Assembly: GCF_001436755.1 (NCBI RefSeq)
Contig: NZ_AYZD01000001.1
Span: 62,001 to 126,000, forward strand
Direction of reading: 5' to 3'
DNA from: Liquorilactobacillus aquaticus DSM 21051
Lineage (GTDB): Bacteria > Bacillota > Bacilli > Lactobacillales > Lactobacillaceae
DNA length: 64,000 bases
This document shows, in pieces, positions 17,366-27,065 of this stretch (position 1 is its first letter; every line of letters starts with the position of its first letter). The position numbers and the translations under genes are program-made. The notes under the pieces are model-generated. The model had not been told where the DNA came from and searched no databases. It saw only the letters and a list, made by a program, of their open reading frames with translations.

Positions 17366-20164
17366 TCACGGTCGTTGATTTTCCCAAAAATTCAATAAAT
17401 GTTTTTTTATCTCATCCGTTTTAATTATTTTGAGCGGCATCGTTGTTGGAAAGACTTTCCGCATCTGTTCACCATAATTTTTTGTAACTACCCGACTATC
17501 AAGTAAAATTATGATCCCGCGGTCAGTTGGTGTTCGTATCAGACGTCCTAATCCTTGTTTCAAGCGCATCATTGCTTCTGGTAAAGCAATGTTTTGGAAT
17601 GGATCCTGTCCTTCAAGTGTCAGATTACGATATTTAACACGATTAATCAGAGTATCCGGCGCTTGAAACGGGAGACGCGTAATCACTAGCAGCTCCAACC
17701 GATCTTTAGGCAGATCTATCCCTTCCCAAAAAGTCCCTGCCCCTAATAGAATTGCCTTTTTAGACAATTTGAAACGTTTCATGATCTTTTCGTTACTACC
17801 GGTCACTCCTTGAGCCAAAATTTCACGCTGCAGTGTAATCCCACTCTCACTTAGAAGGTGGTACACCTTCTCGATCATCGCTAAAGAATTAAACAAAACT
17901 AACGTCTGGCGTTCACTATCCATAATTATTTTTTTTAAGGTTTCTGCCAAATATTCAATGTAATTATCCAGTTCGTGTGTGACATCAGGCGCATCCGCTG
18001 TCACCAACGCCAATGCTTGCTTATGGTAATCAAATGCTCCAGGAAGTTGCAAAATTTGCGTTTCATGCGGAAGATCTAGTTGGTCAAGCGTATAATCTGC
18101 TGCATTCGGAAGTAATAGACTTGCACCCACAAAAAGAACGTGCCGAAATTTATCATAAATATAGGGACGCAAGAAATTCCTAGCTTCCAGCAAGCCAAAT
18201 TGCAGTCTTAGATGTGCATTGGGATTACCCCGAGGAATTGAAATCCAAACGATAGTTTCCTCTTCTTGTCTTTCAAGCCGAGCCAATTCCATTCGCATCC
18301 AGTACTTTCGATAATCGGCTAATTTTCGTGAAAGCTCAAAAAAATCGTTCAAAAATCGAACCGCTTTTTTGTCTAAGCGATCTTCATTTCTAAACTGTTC
18401 GAAGCGTCGCACTAATTCTTGCTGCGTGTGTTCAAAATTTCTAAAAGCATTACTGACATGTTTAATGCTTGCATAGTTCTCTTTAATAAAACCTTTGAGA
18501 CGATTTATTGGAATAATATTCTCAAAAAAATCCTGTTTCTTTGAACTTTTTGGAACAAAACGATACATCATATTATCCCTTATTTCAGGGACACACTGAT
18601 CGATAACACGAATATTCGTAGCTATTTCATGATTTTCAGCATGTGTAATAAATTTTTGTTCTTCAAGTTGTTCAAAAGCAAACGAAATGTGTGATTCAAT
18701 CTTCACTAGTAGCGAGTCACAAAGAATCTTTAGCTCATCAAAATCGATTTCATCACGATTACTTGCAAGTGCCATGCTAGAAAGATGCTGAGCTTCATCA
18801 ATAATCAGACTGTTCTTTGTACTACCTAAAAGGTCCACATGATTTAGCAAATATGAATGGTTTGTGATCAGTAGATCGGCATTCTCTTGATACGCACGCT
18901 GCCGGCGAACAAAATCATAAGTATAAAAAGCACTCCCAGTCTCAAGGCTATCTATCCCATGATGCCTTATTTCACTGAATAAGGGGTTTTGATATTTTGT
19001 CAAGTGTAGTTCAGAAAGATCCCCTGTTTTTGTAATAGTTAACCACACAAGCAAGCGCAGCTGCAATAATCGCGTCTGCTTGCCTTGAGGCTGATGCAGC
19101 GATTGGCTAAATTTCTCTAAATCAAGGTAGTGCTGACTTCCCTTAAGAACTGCCGCTTCGATCTCAAACGGTAAAATTTGCTGCAGAAGAGGTAAAACCT
19201 GTTCTCTCATCTGGGTTTGCAAGGCTGTGGTCGCAGTACTGATTACTACTTTTTTCCCTTTGCCAACAGAATAAGATGACGGTATTAAATAGCCGAGTGT
19301 TTTACCTAAACCTGTTGGCGCTTCGAGCACCAAGCGTGCTTGCTCTTTGCTTTTAAGTAGTTTATGCACATGATCCATCATTTCTATCTGTGCTGGACGC
19401 CATTCAAGTACGTCCGCAAAAAGCTTTTTTTTCGCAGCAGTCGATTGAGGATAAGGTTTCTCTTCCTGCGGTCTCGTTGACAGTTCAAAACGACGCAGTA
19501 TGATCCCACCGACTTCCTGGAGATGCGTTGGTAAAATATTATTTTCATGTTGCTTTTTCTCAAACACTTCCTTAAAACATAGTCCCGTTTGCATTAATAA
19601 GCTATTTTGATATGATGCAATCAATTCAAGGCAGCGAAGCGGCAGATTTTCAATCGCCTTCAATAAGAAAATCAGCAGCTGTGCTGTTGCTTCGGCATCA
19701 CTGTCAGCATGATGCGGATGGCGATGGCTCAAATTAAGGTATTCACTCAAATAACTCAACTTAAAACTCGGTAGTGTCGGCAACAATATTTGACTCAGTT
19801 GAACTGTATCAATTCCCTGAAGTTCACATGCGGGATAACCTACACGTTCAAATTCAGCGTTTAAAAAACGATAGTCGAAGTTTATGTTATGTGCTACGAA
19901 TGTTGTTCCCTGCAAAAGAGCAAAAAGCGTTCCCGCCACATCCTCAAACAAAGGGGCTTTTTGAACATCTTTATTTGTAATCCCGGTTAAATGCTGAACC
20001 TCTTTTGGAATCGGCATTAAAGGATTGATCATCGTGCTGAAATCATTGATTATTTTTCCGCCCTTAACAAAAACACAGCTAAACTGGATCATCCGATTAG
20101 TCCCGTCTATACTGGTTCCGGTTGTTTCGATATCAACAACTGCATACATGCCTGCCAAGCTCAT
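17366..20164 (-). CDS. dinG: DinG-type exonuclease/helicase
   Basis: A fusion of a DEDDh 3'-5' exonuclease and an XPD/DinG superfamily 2 helicase, about 932 residues. The exonuclease part shows VVDIETTG, HNINFDYRFL and HHADSDAEAT. The helicase part shows LEAPTGLGKTLGYL (Walker A), LIIDEAQHL (motif II), GTFWEGIDLP and the arginine-finger region RLKQGLGRLIR. The firmicute DinG lacks the Fe-S cysteine set of E. coli DinG, and no such cluster is evident here. ATG 20164 is chosen, with GGTGG close upstream; the longer frame to 20209 adds a segment without family resemblance. Confidence 0.93.
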   Translation of the reverse strand: MSLAGMYAVVDIETTGTSIDGTNRMIQFSCVFVKGGKIINDFSTMINPLMPIPKEVQHLTGITNKDVQKAPLFEDVAGTLFALLQGTTFVAHNINFDYRFLNAEFERVGYPACELQGIDTVQLSQILLPTLPSFKLSYLSEYLNLSHRHPHHADSDAEATAQLLIFLLKAIENLPLRCLELIASYQNSLLMQTGLCFKEVFEKKQHENNILPTHLQEVGGIILRRFELSTRPQEEKPYPQSTAAKKKLFADVLEWRPAQIEMMDHVHKLLKSKEQARLVLEAPTGLGKTLGYLIPSSYSVGKGKKVVISTATTALQTQMREQVLPLLQQILPFEIEAAVLKGSQHYLDLEKFSQSLHQPQGKQTRLLQLRLLVWLTITKTGDLSELHLTKYQNPLFSEIRHHGIDSLETGSAFYTYDFVRRQRAYQENADLLITNHSYLLNHVDLLGSTKNSLIIDEAQHLSSMALASNRDEIDFDELKILCDSLLVKIESHISFAFEQLEEQKFITHAENHEIATNIRVIDQCVPEIRDNMMYRFVPKSSKKQDFFENIIPINRLKGFIKENYASIKHVSNAFRNFEHTQQELVRRFEQFRNEDRLDKKAVRFLNDFFELSRKLADYRKYWMRMELARLERQEEETIVWISIPRGNPNAHLRLQFGLLEARNFLRPYIYDKFRHVLFVGASLLLPNAADYTLDQLDLPHETQILQLPGAFDYHKQALALVTADAPDVTHELDNYIEYLAETLKKIIMDSERQTLVLFNSLAMIEKVYHLLSESGITLQREILAQGVTGSNEKIMKRFKLSKKAILLGAGTFWEGIDLPKDRLELLVITRLPFQAPDTLINRVKYRNLTLEGQDPFQNIALPEAMMRLKQGLGRLIRTPTDRGIIILLDSRVVTKNYGEQMRKVFPTTMPLKIIKTDEIKKHLLNFWENQRP

Positions 20165-20377
20165 TGTTCCACCGACTTTCTTAGCATAATCTACTCGCCA
20201 TTTTAGCACATATCCAACCTCTTAAGCGTTCTAAATTAAAATCTATTAATCAATTAAGAAAACGAAAAGTCATTAAAATTGATCAGCTCCAAAAAACACT
20301 AATATAAAAAATCAAGTTAAAGCTATTCTATAAGCTTCTACTTTAGCCAATATTTAACACCTTTAGAGATTGTTATA

Positions 20378-20406
20378 TTGTCAGAATGTTAATAAATATG
20401 TATAAT
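20378..20406 (+). promoter_or_regulatory. Promoter of the mevalonate operon
   Basis: TTGTCA (20378-20383), 17-bp spacer, TATAAT (20401-20406). Transcription would begin near 20413, leaving a leader of about 95 nt before mvaK1. Both hexamers are at or near consensus, suggesting constitutive expression. Confidence 0.7.
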
Positions 20407-20506
20407 CTTATTTGTTTGCAGCAAAGCAATATTTAGAATAATTTAAGGATCTTTGTAGTATGATATTAATGTTAGCAACCATTCATAGTAGAAAGGAAGC
20501 ATTGAT

Positions 20507-21454
20507 TTGACCCAAGTTATGCGTTCCGGAAATGGAGAAAGCCACGCTAAAATTATCCTGATCGGAGAGCATTCGGTTGTTTACGAGCAACCGGCAATTG
20601 CTCTGCCTCTGTCAAAAGTAAAAACCAAAGTACATATAAAAGAATCCAATGAAGGTCGCCAAATTTTGCATAGTCGCTACTTTGATGGTGAGCTTTTGCG
20701 TTCCCCAGCTTCTCTATCTGGGATAAAACATCTGATCAATTATATCCTAGATGCCCACTCTGTGGCTAATAGTTCTTTCGTCATGACAATTACAAGTGAT
20801 CTTCCTGCTGAAAGGGGGATGGGTTCCTCAGCTGCAGCCGCTATTGCTGTAGTTAGAGCCCTCTATGCTTACTTTGGATGGCATCTCACACATTCTAAGC
20901 TTTTACAACTTGCCAATATAGCTGAAAAAGATATTCACGGCAATCCAAGCGGTCTTGATGCAGCTACTTCTGCAAGCTCACAACCAGTTTGGATGATTAA
21001 AAATAAAGAACTTTTTACACTGCCGCTTAAACTAAACGCCTGCCTTTTAATTTGCGACAGCGGCATAAAGGGGCGCACGGGTGAAGCAGTTGCTAGTGTA
21101 AAAAAACGGATGGAGATCGATCCCGAAACTACACAAACTTTGATCGATAGACTTGGAAAGCTGGCTTTCGCGGCACGCACTCAAATTGCCAACGATGATT
21201 CACTTGGACTAGGTAAAACCTTTAATCTCGCTCAAGCACAGCTTGCCACACTTGGCGTCAGTAATAAACAACTAGACGAGCTTATCAAAACAAGTCTTGC
21301 TCTTGGTGCATTAGGCAGCAAACTGACCGGTGGAGGACGTGGAGGTTGTTTCATTTCGTTGGTTAAAAATCAAAAAACAGCGAATAAAATAGCCCAACAG
21401 TTACGAAAAAAAGGCGTCACCGAAACATGGATCCAGCCATTAGGAAACCACTGA
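20507..21454 (+). CDS. mvaK1: Mevalonate kinase
   Basis: GHMP kinase (315 residues) that phosphorylates mevalonate at O5, the first of three kinase/decarboxylase steps to isopentenyl diphosphate. GEHSVVYEQPAIALPLS is motif 1, DLPAERGMGSSAAAAIAVVRA is the ATP loop, and SKLTGGGRGGCFISL is motif 3. TTG 20507 is preferred, with AAAGGAAG 6-7 nt upstream; an ATG at 20519 is too far from it. It is the first gene of mvaK1-mvaD-mvaK2-fni; the HMG-CoA synthase and reductase genes are not in the window. Confidence 0.95.
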   Translation: MTQVMRSGNGESHAKIILIGEHSVVYEQPAIALPLSKVKTKVHIKESNEGRQILHSRYFDGELLRSPASLSGIKHLINYILDAHSVANSSFVMTITSDLPAERGMGSSAAAAIAVVRALYAYFGWHLTHSKLLQLANIAEKDIHGNPSGLDAATSASSQPVWMIKNKELFTLPLKLNACLLICDSGIKGRTGEAVASVKKRMEIDPETTQTLIDRLGKLAFAARTQIANDDSLGLGKTFNLAQAQLATLGVSNKQLDELIKTSLALGALGSKLTGGGRGGCFISLVKNQKTANKIAQQLRKKGVTETWIQPLGNH

Positions 21455-21470
21455 GGAAGGAAAAAAGTTA

Positions 21471-22448
21471 ATGATTTCAAAAGCATTCACAGCTCGCGCC
21501 CATACTAATATTGCTTTAATAAAATACTGGGGCAAAAAAGATCAACAACTGATAATTCCAATGAACAATAGCCTCTCACTGACGCTGGACCATTTTTATA
21601 CGGATACCACGGTATATTTTGATTCATCTTTAAAGCATGATGTTTTTTATTTGAATGATGAAGAACAAGATGCTTCAAAAATTTCACGTTTTATGGATCT
21701 TGTTCGTGCACAGGCTGAACTAAAAACATTTGCGCATATCGAGTCAGTCAATCATGTACCAACGACAGCTGGCTTAGCCTCCTCCGCTTCAGCATATGCC
21801 GCATTGGCACTGGCAGCCAGCAAAGCGGCGGGGATGCAATTAGCTCGCCAAGATCTCTCGCGTCTTGCACGCAGAGGTTCTGGTTCTGCTAGCCGTTCAG
21901 TATATGGTGGTTTTGTCGAATGGAAGCGTGGAAATGATGATTTAAGTTCATTTGCCGTTCCAATTGAAGAGAATACTGATTGGAACATTTGTATGATTGC
22001 AGTCGTAATTGATAAGAACAGAAAGAAAATTTCAAGCCGCGTTGGAATGCAGCGAGTTGTTGAAACCTCGCCTTTTTATCCTGCTTGGATCAAGAGTTCC
22101 GAACATGACCTTGCAACTATTAAAAAAGCAATTAAAGAGCGCAACTTAAAAAAAGTTGGCGCAATTGCTGAAGAAAATGCAATGAAGATGCATGCACTAA
22201 ATATGAGCGCCAGCCCTCACTTCAGCTACTTTGAACCCGCAACTATCGAAGTACTGCATCTAGTGGAATTGTTGCGTTCAGAGGGTATTTGTTGTTATTA
22301 TACATTGGATGCAGGTCCAAACGTTAAAATACTCTGTTCTGCTGAAGACAGCGAGCAAATTTTAAAAAGACTTGCAGTTAAATTCGATAAAAAACAATTA
22401 TTGGTTGCACATCCGGGACCGGGTGTTGAACTAATCAGTAAAAAATAA
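21471..22448 (+). CDS. mvaD: Diphosphomevalonate decarboxylase
   Basis: ATP-dependent decarboxylation of mevalonate 5-diphosphate to isopentenyl diphosphate. The 325-residue GHMP-fold protein shows the start TARAHTNIALIKYWGKKD, NSLSLTLDHFYTDT, the loop TTAGLASSASAYAALALAASKA and RRGSGSASRSVYGGFVEW, all diagnostic of the family. ATG 21471 lies 16 bp after mvaK1, with AGGAAGG upstream. It is the second gene of the operon. Confidence 0.97.
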   Translation: MISKAFTARAHTNIALIKYWGKKDQQLIIPMNNSLSLTLDHFYTDTTVYFDSSLKHDVFYLNDEEQDASKISRFMDLVRAQAELKTFAHIESVNHVPTTAGLASSASAYAALALAASKAAGMQLARQDLSRLARRGSGSASRSVYGGFVEWKRGNDDLSSFAVPIEENTDWNICMIAVVIDKNRKKISSRVGMQRVVETSPFYPAWIKSSEHDLATIKKAIKERNLKKVGAIAEENAMKMHALNMSASPHFSYFEPATIEVLHLVELLRSEGICCYYTLDAGPNVKILCSAEDSEQILKRLAVKFDKKQLLVAHPGPGVELISKK

Positions 22449-22482
22449 AATTATATTTAATTCGTTGAAGGGGCATGATTTT

Positions 22483-23556
22483 TTGATTACGGTCAAAGCA
22501 CCAGGAAAACTTTATATTGCAGGTGAATATGCAGTCGTTGAGACAGGATTCCCTGCAATTCTTGTGGCTCTTAATCAGTTTGTAACTGTTACGGTCACAG
22601 AAAGTAATGACTACGGGTCAATTTACTCACAACAATACCAAGAGAATTCACTTCTTTGGAAACGCGAAGGAAATCACATGGTTTTCGATAATCGTGACAA
22701 TCCGTTCCATTATATTCTTTCTGCCATTAAACTGACAGAAGCATATGCGCAAGAATTGGGCAAAAAAATGAAATGTTATCACTTGAGAATCGACAGTGAT
22801 TTAGACAGTCCGGATGGCAAAAAATACGGTCTAGGAAGTTCAGCCGCAGTTACAGTTGCCACCGTCAAGGCCTTATGCCGCTTTTATAATCTTACCATGA
22901 CTAAAAGCAGGCTCTTCAAGCTATCTGCAATTGCACATTTAGACATTCAAGGAAATGGATCACTTGGTGATATTGCAGCAAGCGTTTATGGAGGATGGAT
23001 CGCATATAACTCCTTTGATCGTGCTTGGCTAAAAAAAGCCCGGTATCGTTATTCACTGACTGAGTTAATTGATTTAAAATGGCCACAATTAAAAGTTGAA
23101 TTATTAACCCCGCCTAAAGAACTTTCTTTGTTGATCGGCTGGACTGGTTCGCCAGCATCAACATCACATTTAGTTGATGCCGTCGGACTCAAAAAAGCTG
23201 AACGCATTAAGAGCTATCAAAGCTTTTTGAATGAAAGCAAGCAATGTTTAAAGCGAATGATCAAAGGTTTTCGAACCAAAAGTTTTGATGTTATAAAGAA
23301 AGAAATCCGCTACAATCGTAAATTACTTCAATCCTTAGGTGAGCTGAGCGATGTTCAGATTGAAACACCGCTCCTGCACCTATTGTGTGAAACTGCAGAG
23401 AAATTGAACGGTGCTTCCAAAACCTCGGGTGCTGGCGGCGGTGACTGCGGTATCGTTTTGATCGATAACTCCGTCAATATTCAACAGCTTTTGAATAATT
23501 GGAAAAAAATTGGAATTGAACCTCTTAATCTTCATGTCCATCGCGTTAATGATTGA
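22483..23556 (+). CDS. mvaK2: Phosphomevalonate kinase
   Basis: GHMP kinase (357 residues from this start) making mevalonate 5-diphosphate. The N-terminal VKAPGKLYIAGEYAVVETG, the ATP loop KYGLGSSAAVTVATVKAL and the C-terminal KTSGAGGGDCGIVLID are characteristic. TTG 22483 is chosen because AAGGGG lies 9 nt before it and the protein then begins directly with the family motif; a TTG at 22465 would overlap the ribosome site. It lies 34 bp after mvaD. Confidence 0.95.
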   Translation: MITVKAPGKLYIAGEYAVVETGFPAILVALNQFVTVTVTESNDYGSIYSQQYQENSLLWKREGNHMVFDNRDNPFHYILSAIKLTEAYAQELGKKMKCYHLRIDSDLDSPDGKKYGLGSSAAVTVATVKALCRFYNLTMTKSRLFKLSAIAHLDIQGNGSLGDIAASVYGGWIAYNSFDRAWLKKARYRYSLTELIDLKWPQLKVELLTPPKELSLLIGWTGSPASTSHLVDAVGLKKAERIKSYQSFLNESKQCLKRMIKGFRTKSFDVIKKEIRYNRKLLQSLGELSDVQIETPLLHLLCETAEKLNGASKTSGAGGGDCGIVLIDNSVNIQQLLNNWKKIGIEPLNLHVHRVND

Positions 23557-23585
23557 TAAATTGAATTGAAAGGAAGGTCAAATCA

Positions 23586-24614
23586 GTGAATTCACACTCT
23601 CATCGAAAAGACGAACATGTTTTTATTGCGGAAAAGCTCTATCAGCCTGAATGTGCAAATGGTTTAGAACAAATCAAACTTTTTCCGAATAACCTTCCTG
23701 AAATTGCGTGGGACGAGGTTGATATGACAACTACGTTAGCTGGAATACCAATTCCAGCTCCTTTTTTTATCAATGCTATGTCTGGTGGGAGTCCAGCAAC
23801 GGCTAAATTAAATGAAAAATTAGCTGTTGCTGCTGCAGCGACCGGCATTCCAATGGCAACTGGTTCTGAGAGCATTGCGCTTAAGCTTCCAGAAGTTGAA
23901 AAAAGTTTCAGTATTGTTAGAGAAAAAATACCCAATGGGATCGTTTTGGGTAATTTAGGAGCTGACCACGATCTTCAAGATGCTAAAAAAGCTGTCTCGC
24001 TTTTAAAAGCCAATGTACTTGAAATTCATCTGAATGCTGCGCAAGAAATTGTTATGCCCGAAGGTGAACGTGATCTTAAATGGCGTGAAAATATAACGAA
24101 AATCATAGAAGAGCTTGAGGTCCCAGTCTTAGTTAAAGAAGTCGGCTTCGGGATCAGCCCACGTTCACTGCAGCAATTGGCAAATATAGGGATTAAATAT
24201 GTTGATCTCTCAGGGCGAGGTGGCACAAATTTCGCTAAAATTGAAAATCAGCGCCGACATGCTAAAGAATTCCCGCTGCTTGACAGCTTTGGCCTTTCAA
24301 CTGCTGAGACACTGATAGCTAGTAAGCCATTCCAAAAAGAATTCTCCTTCACGGCCTCTGGAGGCATTAGAGATGCACTTGATATTATTAAGTGCTTAGT
24401 TCTTGGAGCTGACAATGTCGGCATATCGGGCTTGTTTCTCCACACTGTTCTTAAACAGAACAGTGCTGGCTTGATTGAACTAATCGAAAAGCTTAAAGAT
24501 CAAGTAAAGGCTCTGATGGTCCTCCTTGGCTGCCACAATATTGCAGAGCTTCGTCATGTTGACTTTAGTTTGTCTTCCGAATTATATGCTTTTCAAAAAC
24601 AATTGAAAAAATAA
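23586..24614 (+). CDS. fni: Isopentenyl-diphosphate delta-isomerase, type 2
   Basis: FMN- and NADPH-dependent isomerase (342 residues) converting isopentenyl to dimethylallyl diphosphate, completing the pathway. A TIM barrel with FFINAMSGGSPATAKLN, HLNAAQEIVMPEGERD, VDLSGRGGTNFAKIE and FTASGGIRDALD. GTG 23586 has AAAGGAAGG upstream. Last gene of the operon: its stop codon is embedded in a strong terminator. Confidence 0.96.
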   Translation: MNSHSHRKDEHVFIAEKLYQPECANGLEQIKLFPNNLPEIAWDEVDMTTTLAGIPIPAPFFINAMSGGSPATAKLNEKLAVAAAATGIPMATGSESIALKLPEVEKSFSIVREKIPNGIVLGNLGADHDLQDAKKAVSLLKANVLEIHLNAAQEIVMPEGERDLKWRENITKIIEELEVPVLVKEVGFGISPRSLQQLANIGIKYVDLSGRGGTNFAKIENQRRHAKEFPLLDSFGLSTAETLIASKPFQKEFSFTASGGIRDALDIIKCLVLGADNVGISGLFLHTVLKQNSAGLIELIEKLKDQVKALMVLLGCHNIAELRHVDFSLSSELYAFQKQLKK

Positions 24615-24669
24615 AACAAGAGAAAATAACATATTTTAGATCGAATATGTCATTTTCTCTTGTTTTATT
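24612..24669. terminator. Bidirectional terminator overlapping two stop codons
   Basis: AAAACAAGAGAAAATAACATATT pairs with AATATGTCATTTTCTCTTGTTTT, followed by ATTTTTTT. The stem includes the fni stop on one strand and the stop of the convergent methyltransferase gene on the other, so one compact hairpin serves both genes. Confidence 0.88.
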
Positions 24670-26056
24670 TTTTTAAAATCGGATGAAGTCGAAGTCCCTT
24701 TGGAAAGAAGTTTTTAACTGTTCCATTCACAAGTTTTCCAAAACAAAAGCTTTTATTTTCACAACAAAGTAAATACCAACCATTCGCGTGTTTTTCGCTG
24801 CTATAAGCAATAGTGTTTCCTTGGACATAGCTCGCCCACTGTTCATGACTAAAGGTCAGCACACGCTCAACACATTGTGGACTTAAATAAAGAGCTAATG
24901 CATAACTCGGTTCAAACCTTTTCTTCTTAAAGGTCCCCAGTTCTAGACCAGGCCTCATAAAACGCAAACCACTTAAATCAGGACTATTTTCAGGAACCCA
25001 GTACAAGTGCTCATTCCAACAACGTAAATCGACTTCTGGGAAAAAATCATTTTTGGCGAACATTTTTTGCAAGAAATCATTCCATAAAACGCGCTCGCTA
25101 CTCGTTATCTTTCTAAGAATACGAGCGCTATTCTTTTTTTTCTTGTTATTTTTAACCGGTTCTTGTGAACGACGGTCCTGCAATTTAGCAATAAAGTGGC
25201 CTTCTCCATTAAAATGGTGTGGAAACAGACGGACAGTTCCCAATAAACGCTGATCATTGTCTGCAAAAACAGGCATCCCAGCATCCATGCCCTTCCATTT
25301 TTTTAATGGTACAACGTCAAAATACTCATACTGTTCCAGCAACCATGCAATAATTTGCTCATCCTCTTCAGGAGCAAAAGTACATGTCGAGTAAATCAAC
25401 TGTCCTCCTGGGCGCAGCATTTTAACCGCATCTTCTAGGATTTTGCGTTGCCTTTGCGCGCATTCATCCGCATACTCCGGATGCCAATAATTCTTTGCTT
25501 GCGGATTCTTGCGAAACATTCCTTCTCCCGAGCAAGGAGCATCAACCAATATCTTATCGAAAAAACCTGGTAATTTTTTAACGAGATTTCGTGGATCCTC
25601 ATTTAGTACAACTACATTCGATGCCCCTACACGTTCAATATTTTCAGACAAAATACCTGCTCGTTTGCGATCTATTTCATTTGCGACTAAAAGCCCCTTT
25701 CCGCCAAGCTTAGCAGCAACTTGAGTTGATTTTCCTCCTGGAGCTGCACAGAGGTCAAGAATACGCTCGCCAGGAACAACAGCAGCAACTTCCCCTACAT
25801 ACATTGCACTTGGTTCCTGACTGTAAACATAGCCTGCCTGATGTTCTAAGGAGCGTCCTGAAACTTCGCCATAATAACCCGTTGGCACATATTTAATCGG
25901 ATTAGTGAGGTCAAGTGCAACATCATCAGGATTGTCCTTTAATGTGTTAAGTCTGAATCCCTTCTTAACTTCGCCGGCCAAACTCAAGAAAAAAGCCGGT
26001 GCTTCATCTCCCAATATCTTTTGATATTTAGAGACAAAACCTTCTGGTAAATCCAT
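24665..26056 (-). CDS. RsmF/NOL1-NOP2-Sun-type RNA m5C methyltransferase
   Basis: A 463-residue 5-methylcytosine methyltransferase, probably acting on 16S rRNA. SAM motif LDLCAAPGGKSTQVA, motif IV VDAPCSGEGMFRKNP with one active Cys, and motif VI YSTCTFAPEEDE with the nucleophilic Cys. Beyond about residue 290 there is a C-terminal region of RsmF type including LRFMRPGLELGTFKKKRFEPSYALAL, a PUA-like module. It starts at ATG 26056, 4 bp after the membrane-protein gene, suggesting coupling. The target base is inferred only from family. Confidence 0.88.
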   Translation of the reverse strand: MDLPEGFVSKYQKILGDEAPAFFLSLAGEVKKGFRLNTLKDNPDDVALDLTNPIKYVPTGYYGEVSGRSLEHQAGYVYSQEPSAMYVGEVAAVVPGERILDLCAAPGGKSTQVAAKLGGKGLLVANEIDRKRAGILSENIERVGASNVVVLNEDPRNLVKKLPGFFDKILVDAPCSGEGMFRKNPQAKNYWHPEYADECAQRQRKILEDAVKMLRPGGQLIYSTCTFAPEEDEQIIAWLLEQYEYFDVVPLKKWKGMDAGMPVFADNDQRLLGTVRLFPHHFNGEGHFIAKLQDRRSQEPVKNNKKKKNSARILRKITSSERVLWNDFLQKMFAKNDFFPEVDLRCWNEHLYWVPENSPDLSGLRFMRPGLELGTFKKKRFEPSYALALYLSPQCVERVLTFSHEQWASYVQGNTIAYSSEKHANGWYLLCCENKSFCFGKLVNGTVKNFFPKGLRLHPILKK

Positions 26057-26060
26057 TTAA

Positions 26061-27041
26061 TTAATCCCCTTTGTTCAACTTTTTGATTTGTCTTTTCAAT
26101 AAGACAATATACAAGCAGTTGGTCAATAGATATACTGCAAAATTATAAACAAAAATAGCAATATATTCGGTAATATCAAAAGCCAATAAACCAATTATGA
26201 TTCCAAAAATAGTTCCTAATCCATTAAAAAGTGCGAAAAACTGCCAGTCATCAAAAATAAATTTTTTGATATCCCGCTTTAAGAAAATAGCCTCTAAATA
26301 CCTCCTGCGCGCAAAAAGTATACAAAGTAGTGCTCCACTCAAAAAAGCAAGTGTAACAACGGCAAGCCCCAAAAATTCACTTAAATGCGATACAACCCAT
26401 GAATCTTGCTGGATCAAGAAATGTTTGCGATTAATATGACGAACGCTCGATGCACTCAAAACCTTTTTGACGCTTTTTTTGTCTAAAGCGCGCTTACCAT
26501 CAATCACAATTCGAAAATTATTAGCTAGTACTTTGGCACGCTGCTGTTCGCTTATCGAAATAAAAATCTGATTATCCAGATCTGATCCTTGATGGTTACC
26601 CATCACGCCTAACACTGGAATGTATTTATTATCAATTTTTAAATAACTTTGATCCTTAGGTGTATATAATTTATTTTCAAGATTTTTTCCAACAACTGCA
26701 ACGTTAACTTCCGACTTAAAATCAGCGAGTGCAAAAAAACTGCCACTAATCATTGGCGGTACTGCAAAATTACCTACACCGTAAAAATATGTGATGTTCT
26801 TGCTTTTTTTATCCTGATAGTGTACCTGAACATCCTCCAGCTTGGAGGAATTTTGTAACTTATTATCAAGCTGCGCGATTGTCATTCTATCTTTCAATTT
26901 GATTAAATAGGCATCTGCAGAGAGATTATGGTTGTTCAGCTTAATCGTCAGATTTCGTTCCTGAATCTTCAAAAATAGCGAAACGCTGAGGAAAGCCAGC
27001 AGGGTTGCATAGAGCACCAACCAAACATTTTTCTTTATCAC
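26061..27041 (-). CDS. FtsX-like/ABC-permease-like membrane protein without partner ATPase
   Basis: 326 residues. One N-terminal helix (about 5-25), an extracytoplasmic region of about 190 residues resembling a MacB periplasmic core (VAVVGKNLENKLY, GVMGNHQGSDLDNQIFIS), then three hydrophobic segments (about 218-245, 263-287, 292-315). This 1+3 helix layout is that of FtsX/MacB-type permeases, but no ATP-binding subunit is adjacent. GTG 27041 has AAGGAGAG upstream; a mini-frame ATG-CTG-TGA overlaps the start. Function unknown; a mechanotransmission or lipoprotein-transport role would be speculation. Confidence 0.65.
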   Translation of the reverse strand: MIKKNVWLVLYATLLAFLSVSLFLKIQERNLTIKLNNHNLSADAYLIKLKDRMTIAQLDNKLQNSSKLEDVQVHYQDKKSKNITYFYGVGNFAVPPMISGSFFALADFKSEVNVAVVGKNLENKLYTPKDQSYLKIDNKYIPVLGVMGNHQGSDLDNQIFISISEQQRAKVLANNFRIVIDGKRALDKKSVKKVLSASSVRHINRKHFLIQQDSWVVSHLSEFLGLAVVTLAFLSGALLCILFARRRYLEAIFLKRDIKKFIFDDWQFFALFNGLGTIFGIIIGLLAFDITEYIAIFVYNFAVYLLTNCLYIVLLKRQIKKLNKGD

Positions 27042-27065
27042 AGCATTCTCTCCTTACTAACCAAC

